In this document: positions 1 to 8,360 of the stretch, one piece after another
How the letters are laid out: each line of letters starts with the position of its first letter
Position numbering within the stretch: position 1 is the first letter of the stretch
Origin: Nonomuraea pusilla
Lineage (GTDB): Bacteria > Actinomycetota > Actinomycetes > Streptosporangiales > Streptosporangiaceae
Direction of reading: 5' to 3'
DNA: 64,000 bases
NCBI RefSeq assembly: GCF_900109355.1
Contig: NZ_FOBF01000027.1
Coordinates: 50,365 to 114,364, forward strand
The notes under the pieces: model-generated
What the model was told of the DNA's origin: nothing
What the model saw: the letters and a program-made list of their open reading frames with translations, nothing else
Databases searched by the model: none
Translations under genes and position numbers: made by a program

Positions 1-290
1 ACCGGGCCGTGCACCTGACGGACGTGGGGCGCGCCCAGCACGTCCAGCAGGGGCGCGACGGCCTCGACCGGCATGCGGGCCAGGGCGAGCGGGTACGGCG
101 GCGTGCGCACGGCCGCGCCGCGCACCTCGCCGCCGTCGTCCCACCAGCCGAGGACGGGGTCATCGGCCGGGCTGCCGGCGCGCAGACCGTTGAGGGCGGT
201 CAGCGGGACGGTGTCGCTCACCGGGTCGCCGAGCAGGAACGGCTCGGCGACCTCGGCGTACTTGCGGGCGTCGGAGGTGAAGGACCACAT
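1..290 (-). CDS. GNAT family N-acetyltransferase, N-terminal fragment (runs off left edge)
   Basis: The frame is open from an ATG at 290 down to base 1 with no stop, so about 96 residues are visible and the C-terminus lies outside the window. The start reads MWSFTSDARKYAEVAEPFLL and continues with DPVSDTVPLTALNGLR. This is the N-terminal substrate-binding part of a group of actinobacterial GNAT proteins, from recall of that family. The acetyl-CoA binding motif is not in view. It starts one base after the stop of the HNH gene, so the two are probably co-transcribed. Substrate unknown. Confidence 0.6.
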   Translation of the reverse strand, partial: MWSFTSDARKYAEVAEPFLLGDPVSDTVPLTALNGLRAGSPADDPVLGWWDDGGEVRGAAVRTPPYPLALARMPVEAVAPLLDVLGAPHVRQVHGP

Positions 291-291
291 G

Positions 292-798
292 TCAGGCCGC
301 CGCCTCCAGGTACGGCGCCCAGAGCGGGTCTCCCGTGCCGGAGGCGCCGATGAGCCTCCAGTGGGCGCCACGGGGCACCACCGGGACGAAGCGCAGAGCC
401 CACCCCAGTTCCTCCAGGAACTTGTCGGCCTTCCTGTGGTTGCAGGAGGTGCAGGAGGCCACGCAGTTCTCCCAGGTGTGCGTGCCACCCCGGGACCGCG
501 GGATGACGTGGTCGATGGTGTCGGCCCGCTGCCCGCAGTAGGCGCAGCGGTAGTCGTCGCGCCGCATGAGGGCGGCCCTGGTCAGAGGAATGCGGGATCG
601 GTAGGGTATGCGGACATATCTTCTCAGTCTGATCACCGAGGGCACGTCGAGCGTGCAGGTGGCGGAGCGCAGCACGGCGCCCCGGCCGTCGCGGTGCACG
701 ACGTCGGCCTTCTCCCTGAGCACCAGCACGATGGCGCGGTGCAGGGACAACGTGGTCAGCGGCTCGTAGGTGGCGTTCAGCAGCAGGACTTGGCGCAT
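292..798 (-). CDS. HNH endonuclease
   Basis: A 168-residue protein beginning MRQVLLLNATYEPLTTLSLH, the typical opening of actinobacterial HNH endonucleases. The N-terminal half is a small beta-rich region. The C-terminal half carries two CxxC pairs (YRCAYCG and SCTSCNHRK) around DTIDHVIPRSRGG, with the H/N/H metal and catalytic residues in IDHV, WENCV and CNHRK. I chose the ATG at 798 because GGGGAGAGG lies about 9 bases upstream and the family begins there; the frame is open further upstream. The biological target is unknown; in this family the genes are usually stand-alone chromosomal genes rather than restriction partners. Confidence 0.85.
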   Translation of the reverse strand: MRQVLLLNATYEPLTTLSLHRAIVLVLREKADVVHRDGRGAVLRSATCTLDVPSVIRLRRYVRIPYRSRIPLTRAALMRRDDYRCAYCGQRADTIDHVIPRSRGGTHTWENCVASCTSCNHRKADKFLEELGWALRFVPVVPRGAHWRLIGASGTGDPLWAPYLEAAA

Positions 799-1092
799 CA
801 CAGGGCCTCTCCCCGCTGCACCCGTATCAAAGGGGACATGTCGCAACATGTCCCGTCTGTCGGCCCCTCCTGGGGCGCTCGTGCATCCGTCACGTGGACC
901 TCCGCCGGACGGCCCAGCGGATGGTCCCCACGGCGCCGTCCTGTCACCAAGTGTGGCCTTTAGCGCGTCGTCCCCGCCACCCCATATCCCCCGAACGGGC
1001 CGACGAGAGGGACAGACGGTACGTTTTATGCCCACATCACCGGGCCTTTACGCGCGTCCCGGCGCACCATCCTTGGCAGTAGTGTTCCTGGC

Positions 1093-3150
1093 ATGACGCG
1101 ACCGCCGTACCCGACCGCACGCCGCGAGGACATCGTCGACCTGGTGCACGGCACGCCCGTGCCCGACCCGTACCGGTGGCTGGAAGACCCCGACAGCCCC
1201 GAGACCAAGGAGTGGCTGCTCGCGCAGGCCGGGCTGTTCGCCGAGCGGAACGGGCCGCAGCGCTTCAAGCACCGCATCACCGAGCTGCTGCGCTCGGGCT
1301 CCGTGGGCACGCCCGCCTGGCGCGGCGACCGCTGCTTCTTCAGCCGCCGCACCCCCGACCAGGAGCACGCGGTCTACTACGTCGCCGACGCCGGCGGCGC
1401 CGAGCGCGCGCTGATCGACCCGATGGAGATCGACCCTTCGGGCCTGACCACGCTCGACGCCGTGCAGCCCGACAAGGAAGGCCGGCTGCTCGCGTACCAG
1501 ATCTCGGTGGGCGGCACCGAGGAGTCGGTGCTGTACGTCATGGACGTCGCCACCGGCACGCGCGTCGAGGGCCCGATCGACCGCTGCCGCTACTCCCCGA
1601 TCGCCTGGCTGCCCGGCGGCGAGGCGTTCTACTACGTGCGCCGCCTGCCCAGCACCGAGGTGCCGGAGAACGAGTCGCAGTTCCACCGCCGCGTCTACCT
1701 GCACCGCGTCGGCACCTCCACCGAGGACGACGTCATGATCTTCGGCCAGGGCCTGAAGATGACCAACTACTACGGCGTCTCGGTCTCCCGCGACGGGCGG
1801 TGGCTGCAGGTGTCGGCGCACGAGGGCACCGCCCCGCGCAACGACCTGTGGGTCGCCGACCTGACCGCCTCGCCCCTCGACCGTCCCGACCTGCGGGTGG
1901 TGCAGGAGGGCGTCGACGCCCAGACCGGGCTGGTGTTCGGGCGCGACGGCCGCCTGTACGTCCACACCGACCGCGACGCGCCGAGGGGCCGCGTGTGCGT
2001 CGCCGACCCCGCCGAGCCCGGCCACGAGCACTGGCGCGACCTCGTCCCCGAGGACCCCGAGGCCGTGCTGTCGGACTTCGCGATCCTCGACGACCTGGAA
2101 CGCCCGGTCATGCTCGTGGGCTGGACCCGCCACGCCATCAGCGAGATCACGATCCACGATCTCGCCACGGGCGAGCGCGTCGGCGAGGTGCCCACGCCCG
2201 GCCTCGGCAGCATCGGCGGCATCGCCGAGCGGCCCGAGGGCGGCCACGAGGCGTGGTTCGGCTACACCGACAACACCACGCCGCCCACCATCCAGCGCTA
2301 CGACGCGCGCACCGGCGAGACGACGCTCTGGGCGGCCTCGCCCGGCGCGGTCGACGTGCCGGCCGTGCGCACCTCCCAGGTGGTCTACCGCTCGAAGGAC
2401 GGCAGCGACGTCCGCATGCTCGTCATCTCCCCCGCCGACGCCGCCGAAGGCCCGCGCCCGACCATCCTGTACGGCTACGGCGGCTTCGGCCTGTCGATGA
2501 CCCCCGGCTACTCGGCGTCCATCCTGGCCTGGGTCGAGGCCGGCGGCGTCTACGCCATCGCCAACCTGCGCGGCGGCGGCGAGGAGGGCGAGGAGTGGCA
2601 CCGCGCCGGCATGCTCGCCCACAAGCAGAACGTCTTCGACGACTTCCACGCCGCCGCCGAGCACCTCATCGCCACCGGCGTCACCACGCCCGCGCAGCTC
2701 GGCATCTCCGGCGGGTCCAACGGCGGCCTGCTGGTCGGCGCCGCGCTGACGCAGCGCCCCGACCTGTACGCCGCCGTCGTCTGCTCGGCCCCGCTGCTCG
2801 ACATGATCAGGTACGAGCGGTTCGGCCTCGGCGCCACCTGGAACGTCGAGTACGGCTCCGCCGACGACCCCGAGCAGTTCGCCTGGCTGCGGGCGTACTC
2901 GCCGTACCACCACGTCAAGGAGGGCGTCGACTACCCGGCCACGCTGTTCACCGTCTTCCAGTCCGACACGCGGGTCCACCCGCTGCACGCGTGGAAGATG
3001 TGCGCGGCGCTGCAGCACGCCACGTCCGGCGACCGGCCGGTGCTGCTGCGCAACGAGGCCGAGGTGGGACACGGCGCCCGCTCCGTGAGCAGGTCGGCGG
3101 ACCTCTCGGCCGACACGCTCACCTTCCTCGCCCGCCACACCGGTCTGTAG
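1093..3150 (+). CDS. Prolyl oligopeptidase family serine peptidase (S9A)
   Basis: A 685-residue cytoplasmic peptidase that would cleave short proline-containing peptides. The N-terminal part (about 1-400) is the beta-propeller that gates the active site and begins with the family signature DIVDLVHGTPVPDPYRWLED. The C-terminal alpha/beta hydrolase carries the catalytic triad: Ser542 in GGSNGG, Asp625 in SDTRVHP and His660 in GHGARS. Length matches the family (680-700). There is no signal peptide. It is divergent from the HNH gene across about 290 bp. Confidence 0.93.
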   Translation: MTRPPYPTARREDIVDLVHGTPVPDPYRWLEDPDSPETKEWLLAQAGLFAERNGPQRFKHRITELLRSGSVGTPAWRGDRCFFSRRTPDQEHAVYYVADAGGAERALIDPMEIDPSGLTTLDAVQPDKEGRLLAYQISVGGTEESVLYVMDVATGTRVEGPIDRCRYSPIAWLPGGEAFYYVRRLPSTEVPENESQFHRRVYLHRVGTSTEDDVMIFGQGLKMTNYYGVSVSRDGRWLQVSAHEGTAPRNDLWVADLTASPLDRPDLRVVQEGVDAQTGLVFGRDGRLYVHTDRDAPRGRVCVADPAEPGHEHWRDLVPEDPEAVLSDFAILDDLERPVMLVGWTRHAISEITIHDLATGERVGEVPTPGLGSIGGIAERPEGGHEAWFGYTDNTTPPTIQRYDARTGETTLWAASPGAVDVPAVRTSQVVYRSKDGSDVRMLVISPADAAEGPRPTILYGYGGFGLSMTPGYSASILAWVEAGGVYAIANLRGGGEEGEEWHRAGMLAHKQNVFDDFHAAAEHLIATGVTTPAQLGISGGSNGGLLVGAALTQRPDLYAAVVCSAPLLDMIRYERFGLGATWNVEYGSADDPEQFAWLRAYSPYHHVKEGVDYPATLFTVFQSDTRVHPLHAWKMCAALQHATSGDRPVLLRNEAEVGHGARSVSRSADLSADTLTFLARHTGL

Positions 3151-3157
3151 CACGGGC

Positions 3158-3952
3158 ATGAGCGCGCCGGGGCCGGCCATGGTCGAGGCCGTCCCCGGCG
3201 CCGCCCTGCGGCCGTACGTCAGCCGGCTGTGCGCCTACCGCGAGGAGCCCCGCACCCCCGAGACGCGGGCCGAGGCCGCCCTGCCGGGCGCCGTGCTGGT
3301 GCTCGGGTTCGGCGCGCCGCTGGAGGTCGAGGGGCGGCCGCTCACCGCGTTCGCGGGCGGGCTCGCCGACCGCTACACGCTCACCCGGGTGTCCGGGCCG
3401 GGCGAGGGCGTCGAGGTGGTGCTCACCCCGTTCGGCGCCCGCCGCCTGTACGGCCTGCCCATGCGGCACCTGACCAACCAGGTCGTCCCCGCCGAGGACG
3501 TCCTCGGGGCGTGGGCGGGCACGGCGGCGGAGCGGCTGGCCGCGACCCCGACCCCGCGCGACCGGCTCGCCCTCGCGGAGCGGCTGCTGCGCGAGCGCCT
3601 GAGCGCCGGGCCCGACCCGCGCCCCGAGGTGGCGTGGGCATGGGAGCGGCTGCTCGGCACCGGCGGCGGCGTCAGCGTGTCGGCGCTCGCCGCCACGCTC
3701 GGCTGGAGCCACCGGCACCTGGTGAGCCGCTTCCACGAGGAGGTCGGGCTCGCGCCGAAGGCCGCGGCCCGGGTGATCAGGTTCGCCAGGGCGGTGCGGC
3801 TGCTGCGCGGCGGCGCACCCATCGCGCGCGTCGCCGCCCACTGCGGCTTCTACGACCAGGCCCACATGAACCGAGAGTTCCGCGTGCTCGGCGGCACCAC
3901 CCCCGGTCAGATTCGTCCAAGACCGGAAGGGCCCGCGCAGGCGATGCTGTGA
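3158..3952 (+). CDS. AraC family transcriptional regulator
   Basis: A 264-residue protein with an N-terminal ligand-sensing region of about 160 residues and a C-terminal AraC helix-turn-helix pair. Recognition features are VSVSALAATLGWSHRHLVSR (first HTH) and the family signature around IARVAAHCGFYDQAHMNREF with GTTPGQIR at the end. It begins 8 bases after the peptidase stop and ends two bases before the VOC gene, so it probably belongs to the same transcript. The VOC protein immediately downstream is the most likely target; that is inference from spacing. Confidence 0.88.
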   Translation: MSAPGPAMVEAVPGAALRPYVSRLCAYREEPRTPETRAEAALPGAVLVLGFGAPLEVEGRPLTAFAGGLADRYTLTRVSGPGEGVEVVLTPFGARRLYGLPMRHLTNQVVPAEDVLGAWAGTAAERLAATPTPRDRLALAERLLRERLSAGPDPRPEVAWAWERLLGTGGGVSVSALAATLGWSHRHLVSRFHEEVGLAPKAAARVIRFARAVRLLRGGAPIARVAAHCGFYDQAHMNREFRVLGGTTPGQIRPRPEGPAQAML

Positions 3953-3954
3953 CC

Positions 3955-4305
3955 ATGACGCGAACCGTTTACGCACTCGCCCGCTACCAGAACGTCCAGA
4001 CCGCGCTCGACTTCCTCACCACCGCGTTCGGCTTCCTGGTGCACGAGGCGTCCACGAACGAGCAGGGCGCCGTCTACCACGCCGAACTGCTGGTGGGCGA
4101 CGACATCGTCATGATCGGCGAGGGCCGCGCCGGCGGGCCCGGCGTGTACGTCGCCGTCGAGGACGTCGACGGCCACCACGACCGGGCGCGCGACGCCGGC
4201 GCCCGCATCACCGCCCCGCTCACCGACCAGCCGTACGGGTCGCGCGAGTACGCGTGCGCCGACCCCGAGGGCAACCTCTGGTACTTCGGCACCTACCGCC
4301 CCTGA
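3955..4305 (+). CDS. VOC (glyoxalase/bleomycin resistance) family protein
   Basis: A 116-residue single-domain VOC protein opening MTRTVYALARYQNVQTALDF. It shows the paired beta-alpha-beta-beta-beta modules of the fold, ending ADPEGNLWYFGTY, the typical C-terminal metal-ligand strand. The first metal-ligand His/Gln position is not obvious, so it may be a binding protein rather than a metalloenzyme. It lies two bases after the AraC regulator and is probably translated with it. Substrate unknown. Confidence 0.8.
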   Translation: MTRTVYALARYQNVQTALDFLTTAFGFLVHEASTNEQGAVYHAELLVGDDIVMIGEGRAGGPGVYVAVEDVDGHHDRARDAGARITAPLTDQPYGSREYACADPEGNLWYFGTYRP

Positions 4306-4310
4306 CCCCT

Positions 4311-4356
4311 GCCGGGCTCCACCGGGCTCTGCCGGGCTCCACCGGGCTCTACCGGG
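4311..4356. repeat. 20-bp tandem repeat at the 3' end of purU
   Basis: GCCGGGCTCCACCGGGCTCT at 4311-4330 is repeated perfectly at 4331-4350, with a built-in 10-bp subunit. The purU stop codon (complement of 4349-4351) lies at the end of the second copy, so the repeat is attached to the stop-codon region of purU and fills the gap to the VOC gene. Confidence 0.9.
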
Positions 4357-5203
4357 GGAAGACCACCGTCTTGTGGCCGTCGAGCAGCACCCGCTGCTCG
4401 GCGTGCCACTTGACCGCCCTGGCCAGGGTCACGCACTCCACGTCACGGCCGATCGCCGCGAGGTCCTCGGGCGAGTGGCTGTGGTTGACCCTGGCCACCT
4501 CCTGCTCGATGATCGGGCCCTCGTCCAGGTCGGACGTCACGTAGTGCGCGGTCGCGCCGATCAGCTTCACACCGCGGTCGTGCGCCTGGTGGTACGGCTT
4601 GGCGCCCTTGAACGACGGCAGGAACGAGTGGTGGATGTTGATGGCCCGGCCCGCCAGCTTCCCGCACAGGTCGCCCGACAGCACCTGCATGTAGCGGGCC
4701 AGCACGACCAGGTCCACCTGGTAGTGCTCGACCAGCGCCAGCACCTCCGCCTCCTGCTTCGGCTTCGTCTCCGGGGTGACCGGCAGGTGGTGGTAGTCGA
4801 TGCCGTACGACTGGGTGAGCGGCCGCAGGTCGGGGTGGTTCGAGACGACGGCGACGATCTCGATGTCGAGCGCCTTCGCCCTGACCCGGTAGAGCAGGTC
4901 GTTCAGGCAGTGGTCGAAGCGGCTCACCATGATCAGCACGCGGGGCTTCCTGGCCAGGTCGCGCAGCCTGAACTCCATGCCGAAGTCGGGCGCGAGCGCC
5001 GCGAAGGCGCCCGTCACCTCGTCCTCGCCCAGCGGTGCCGTGAACTGCACGCGCATGAAGAAGCGCTGACTCGCCCGGTCTCCGAACTGCTGGCTCTCGG
5101 TGATGTTGCATCCGCGCCCGGCCAGCAGGCCGGAGACCGCGGCCACCACGCCGGGCCGGTCGGGACAGGACAGAGTCAGGACGTACTCGGCTGGGCTGGT
5201 CAT
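4349..5203 (-). CDS. purU: Formyltetrahydrofolate deformylase
   Basis: Hydrolyses 10-formyl-THF to THF and formate, supplying formate for purine synthesis and balancing one-carbon pools. The 284-residue protein has an N-terminal ACT domain (about 1-80, starting MTSPAEYVLTLSCPDRPGVV) and a C-terminal formyltransferase-fold domain. Catalytic-site motifs are VSRFDHCLNDLL, INIHHSFLPSFKGAKPYHQA (the HHSFLPSF element) and the downstream Asp in VTSDLDEGPIIEQ. The start at 5203 is preferred over 5233 because the ACT domain begins there. The cytoplasmic enzyme is divergent from the phosphate transporter gene. Confidence 0.95.
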   Translation of the reverse strand: MTSPAEYVLTLSCPDRPGVVAAVSGLLAGRGCNITESQQFGDRASQRFFMRVQFTAPLGEDEVTGAFAALAPDFGMEFRLRDLARKPRVLIMVSRFDHCLNDLLYRVRAKALDIEIVAVVSNHPDLRPLTQSYGIDYHHLPVTPETKPKQEAEVLALVEHYQVDLVVLARYMQVLSGDLCGKLAGRAINIHHSFLPSFKGAKPYHQAHDRGVKLIGATAHYVTSDLDEGPIIEQEVARVNHSHSPEDLAAIGRDVECVTLARAVKWHAEQRVLLDGHKTVVFPR

Positions 5204-5339
5204 GCCTTCACTCTCGTGGCACCTCATGGACATGGGTTCAGGGCACTGCTCCGGGCAGGGTTTCGAGGACGCCCGCTCAGTGCGGCAGCCTGATCGAACG
5301 AGACTACCGTCTGCTCCTCCACCATCAATTCACTGTTCT

Positions 5340-5353
5340 TGGGTAGATACCCA
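5340..5353. promoter_or_regulatory. 14-bp perfect palindrome upstream of the PiT transporter
   Basis: TGGGTAGATACCCA lies 53 bp before the transporter start, in the only AT-richer part of the purU/pit intergenic region. It could be an operator or part of a promoter. It does not match the GTTCACC-type PHO box I know from Streptomyces. Confidence 0.35.
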
Positions 5354-5406
5354 CCATTGCTGTGGCATTTACCCCGACTCGGGCTGACAGGATGGAGCAG
5401 GGCTAG

Positions 5407-6345
5407 GTGGACACCGTCGTACTCGTCGTGGTCGCCGGTCTGTTCGCCGTCATCACCGGCGTCAACGACGGCGGCGCCCTGCTCGCCACCGGGCTCAAAC
5501 TACCCGCCGTCAAACCCGCCGTGGGCATCCTCCTGATGGCCGTCGTGGTCGCCGCCGTGCCCCTCGTGACGTTCCAGGTGGCGCGGACGTTCACGACCCG
5601 GCTCGCCGCCTTCGACCAGCCCGGCGCCCAGACCGCCATGGTCGTCGCCGTCGCCGGCGCCCTCGCCGTCGTCGCCGTGCTCAACGCCCGAGGCCGCCCC
5701 ACCAGCCTCACCCTGGCCGTCGTCGGCGGCATCACCGGCGCCGGGCTCGGCTGGGGGCTGCCCGTCTCCAGCGGGTCCGTCGGGCTCGTGCTGCTGTTCG
5801 GCGTGGCCGCGCCCATCGCCGGAGGGCTGCTCGCCTGGGTGCTCGTCCGCGTCCTCGTCATCGTCACCACACCCCGCGGGCTGCCCCGCTGGCACTGGGC
5901 CGGCTTCCTGCTCCAAACCATCGCGTACGGCGCCAACGACGGCCAGAAGATGCTGGCCGTGTTCATGATCGCGCTCGGGCTCACCCGGCCGACCCTCGCG
6001 TACACGTCGCTCGTCGCCGTGCTGTTCGCCCTCGGCGCCATGTACGGGCTGCCCAAGGCCGGCCGGTCACTCAGCCGCGAGCTCATCGTCTTCCGCCCCG
6101 CCCACGGCGTCGCCGCCGAACTCGCCGGCGGCACCGCCGTCGCCGCCTGCTCCGCCGTGGGTATGCCCGTCAGCATGACGCAGGCCATCGCCGGCGGGCT
6201 CATCGGCGCCGGCGTCGCCCAGGGCAGCGGCCGCGTCCGCTGGTTCGCCGCCGTCAAGATCGCCGTGGCGTGGCTGCTCACCCTTCCCGCCAGCGGCGTA
6301 CTCGCCTGGATCCTCGCGATCGTCGTGAAGGGAGCGAAGTCGTGA
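5407..6345 (+). CDS. Inorganic phosphate transporter, PiT family
   Basis: A 312-residue integral membrane protein with about nine or ten hydrophobic segments. The two inverted halves carry the family signatures, a degenerate GVNDGGALLATG near residue 18 and an intact GANDGQKML near residue 178. PiT proteins carry metal-phosphate by ion symport. The start is a GTG at 5407. It is followed 13 bases later by a DUF47/PhoU-like gene, the standard partner that regulates PiT activity. The Asn-Asp pair is kept in both halves, so it is likely functional. Confidence 0.92.
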   Translation: MDTVVLVVVAGLFAVITGVNDGGALLATGLKLPAVKPAVGILLMAVVVAAVPLVTFQVARTFTTRLAAFDQPGAQTAMVVAVAGALAVVAVLNARGRPTSLTLAVVGGITGAGLGWGLPVSSGSVGLVLLFGVAAPIAGGLLAWVLVRVLVIVTTPRGLPRWHWAGFLLQTIAYGANDGQKMLAVFMIALGLTRPTLAYTSLVAVLFALGAMYGLPKAGRSLSRELIVFRPAHGVAAELAGGTAVAACSAVGMPVSMTQAIAGGLIGAGVAQGSGRVRWFAAVKIAVAWLLTLPASGVLAWILAIVVKGAKS

Positions 6346-6358
6346 AAGGAGTGGAGAC

Positions 6359-6991
6359 GTGAAGCGGCTGCGCCGGATCCGCGACCTCATGACCGGCCGC
6401 ATGGACAGCGGCCTCACCGACGCCCTGCTCGGCCAGCTCGAAGCCACGAAGGAAGGCGCCTGGCTGGCCATGGCGATGATCGGCGGCGAGGTCGGCAGGA
6501 CCGGCGCGCACGAGCAGATGCGCGCCATCGAACACCTCGGCGACGAAGAACGCGCCCGCCTCATCGACGAACTCAAGAACGCCCTCGTCACCCCCATCGA
6601 CCGCGAGGACCTGTTCCGCCTGTCGCGCTCGATCGACGACGTGCTCGACTCGCTGCGCGACTTCGTCCGCGAGTCGCACCTGTACCGGGTGCCCGAGCAG
6701 ATCCGCTTCACCCCGCTGCTCGACCAGGTCATCGTCGGCATCGACGCCCTGGAGAGCGCCGTACGCGACATGGCGACCCGGCCGTCGGTCGTCGTGCAGG
6801 ACGCCCTGGAGGCCAAGAAGGCCGGGGGCGCCATCCGCCGGATGTACCAGTACGAGATCTCGCGCATCTTCTCCGGCGAGGTCACGTCCGACTCGCTGAA
6901 GGAGCGGGAGCTCGTCCGGCGCCTGGAGATCGTCGGCATCGCCATCGGGGACGCCGCCGACGCGATCGCCGACGGCGCCATGAAACGCTGA
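6359..6991 (+). CDS. DUF47 family PhoU-like protein, partner of the PiT transporter
   Basis: A 210-residue, almost entirely helical protein (MKRLRRIRDLMTGRMDSG) with the extended three-helix-bundle pattern of DUF47/PhoU proteins and repeated acidic E/D-x-x-D/E positions that bind metal clusters in the family. The role is control of phosphate uptake through the adjacent transporter. The GTG start at 6359 has AAAGGAGTGGAG just upstream. The leader region consists of two 17-bp imperfect copies (6325-6341 and 6342-6358), each beginning GTGAA, so the ribosome-binding segment appears to have been duplicated. Confidence 0.88.
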   Translation: MKRLRRIRDLMTGRMDSGLTDALLGQLEATKEGAWLAMAMIGGEVGRTGAHEQMRAIEHLGDEERARLIDELKNALVTPIDREDLFRLSRSIDDVLDSLRDFVRESHLYRVPEQIRFTPLLDQVIVGIDALESAVRDMATRPSVVVQDALEAKKAGGAIRRMYQYEISRIFSGEVTSDSLKERELVRRLEIVGIAIGDAADAIADGAMKR

Positions 6992-7692
6992 CCGGACCAC
7001 CGCCCGGCACCCGCAGACCGCCACGCAATGCCGCCGGCCCGCGCCCGAGAAGAACCCCGGAAGAGACTCCATGGACGGGCGGCCTGTCAGGAATGACTCC
7101 GACCTCCCCAGGAAGAGGAACCCCGCCGAGCGCCTGACCAACAAGCTGCGAGCCCTCGCCACCCAGTTCCCGCCGGGGCCGACGAGCCCGGCACCCAGAG
7201 CGGCCCACCCCCACCCGACTCCCACCAGACCGACGAGCCTGGCGCAGGGCGGCCCGCCCTCACCCGGCTCCCACCGAACCGACGGGCACGGCGCCCAGAA
7301 ATGGCCGCCCCCACCCAGTCCCCACCAAGCCAACGGGCCCGGCGCGGGGCGACCCGCCCACCGCCCGACTCCCACCGAACCGACGGGCACGGCGCCCAGA
7401 AATGGCCGCCCCCACCCAGTCCCCACCAAGCCAACAGGCCCAGCACAGGGCGACCCGCCCACCGCCCGGCTCCCACCGAGCCCGGCGCTCAGAGCGGGCC
7501 GCCCCCTACCCGACCGACGGGTCCGGCGCGGGGCGGGCCGCCTCCACCCGGTTCGGGCCGGGTTGACGGGAGGGGCGCTCCAGGGCGGGCCGCCGGCCGC
7601 CTCCTACGGCAGGACCACGGAGAGCTGCCTCGCCGGACTCCGCCAGCGCGCCTCGATACCCCGGGTCAACGCCGTCTCCTGATCACGGCCCG
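6992..7692. repeat. Gene-free stretch with a 101-bp GC-rich tandem repeat
   Basis: About 700 bp without a credible gene. From 7167 a 101-bp unit repeats in register: 7167-7267 (diverged), 7268-7368, 7369-7469 (nearly identical to the previous one for its first two thirds) and a decaying copy from 7470 to about 7590. Each unit is itself two related halves of about 50 bp (CCCACC followed by ACGGGCnCGGCGC). Because 101 is not a multiple of 3 and all frames lack stops, the long open frames here are composition artefacts. Function unknown. Confidence 0.85.
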
Positions 7693-8061
7693 CTACGCGC
7701 CTCGGGGGAGCCACCGCAGAGCGGCGTTGACGGTGTCCTCCGGCGTGCTGTTGAAGGCGATGGCCGCGTCGGGCGCGTGCTGCCTGACCAGGTTGACCAC
7801 CTTCTCGAAGAATTTGAGCAGCGGCTCGTGCTTGCGGATGCCGGCCCCGACGACCACGCAGGCGTACTCTCGGCGAGTCAGCGCCTCGACGACCGCCCTT
7901 TCCGGGTTCTCGTCGAGAGCCACCAGGCAGTAGTCGGCCTCGATGCCACGATCGTCGAGACGGGCCTGACCCCGTGCTATCGCCGTCTGGATCGGCTGCG
8001 GATCCCAGCCCTGAATCTTGGCGGGATCGAGACCGATCACGAGTACCCGTGCCACTGTCAC
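7693..8061 (-). CDS. Conserved hypothetical protein, Rossmann-like nucleotide-binding fold
   Basis: A 122-residue protein beginning MTVARVLVIGLDPAKIQGWD. The alternation of hydrophobic strands (ARVLVIGLD, YACVVVGAG, AAIAFNSTP) with helices suggests a small Rossmann or flavodoxin-like domain. I recall close relatives annotated as hypothetical in other actinobacteria. The start GTG at 8061 is chosen because GGAAGG lies 5 bases upstream; an in-frame ATG upstream at 8145 has no such support. No catalytic motif is evident, so I assign no function. Confidence 0.7.
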   Translation of the reverse strand: MTVARVLVIGLDPAKIQGWDPQPIQTAIARGQARLDDRGIEADYCLVALDENPERAVVEALTRREYACVVVGAGIRKHEPLLKFFEKVVNLVRQHAPDAAIAFNSTPEDTVNAALRWLPRGA

Positions 8062-8228
8062 GCGTTCCTTCCTTCTCGCGGAGCGCTTCCACGCCGGCGC
8101 AGCGGTCGAAGGTGGTTCCCGTTCCATGGACGCTGCCGGCTCCAAGCTATCCCGATCTTGCCTGGCGCGCTGTGAGGCGTGCTCTCGTCAAGGCGACAGC
8201 ACGTTGGGCTGTGGGAGGCGAAGTAGCG

Positions 8229-8360
8229 CAGGCGGCCAGGAAGAGAAGGCACCGATACCGGTGAGGACGGCGCAGGCGGTCAGGAACCAAAGGCGCCGAC
8301 GCCCGTGAGGACAGCGCGGGCGGTCAGGAAGCAAAGGCGTCGATGCCGGTGAGGGTGGCG
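8229..8360. repeat. 44-bp tandem repeat copying the 3' end of the SDR gene
   Basis: Three head-to-tail copies of a 44-bp unit at 8229-8272, 8273-8316 and 8317-8360. The last copy is the real end of the downstream-reading SDR gene (…TLTGIDAFAS, stop at 8324-8326). The second copy preserves a shifted version with its own stop at 8280-8282, and the first has lost the stop. This looks like local duplication of a gene's terminal codons. Confidence 0.9.

Noticed and set aside
1048..3180. A 710-codon open frame antisense to the prolyl oligopeptidase
   Set aside because: Composition artefact of high GC; its translation is low-complexity Gly/Val/Arg/Asp, while the sense frame has a full catalytic triad and family signatures.
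7071..7682. Pro-rich open frames on both strands across the 101-bp repeat
   Set aside because: The repeat period is not a multiple of 3, no RBS is present and all frames are open because stops are rare at this GC.
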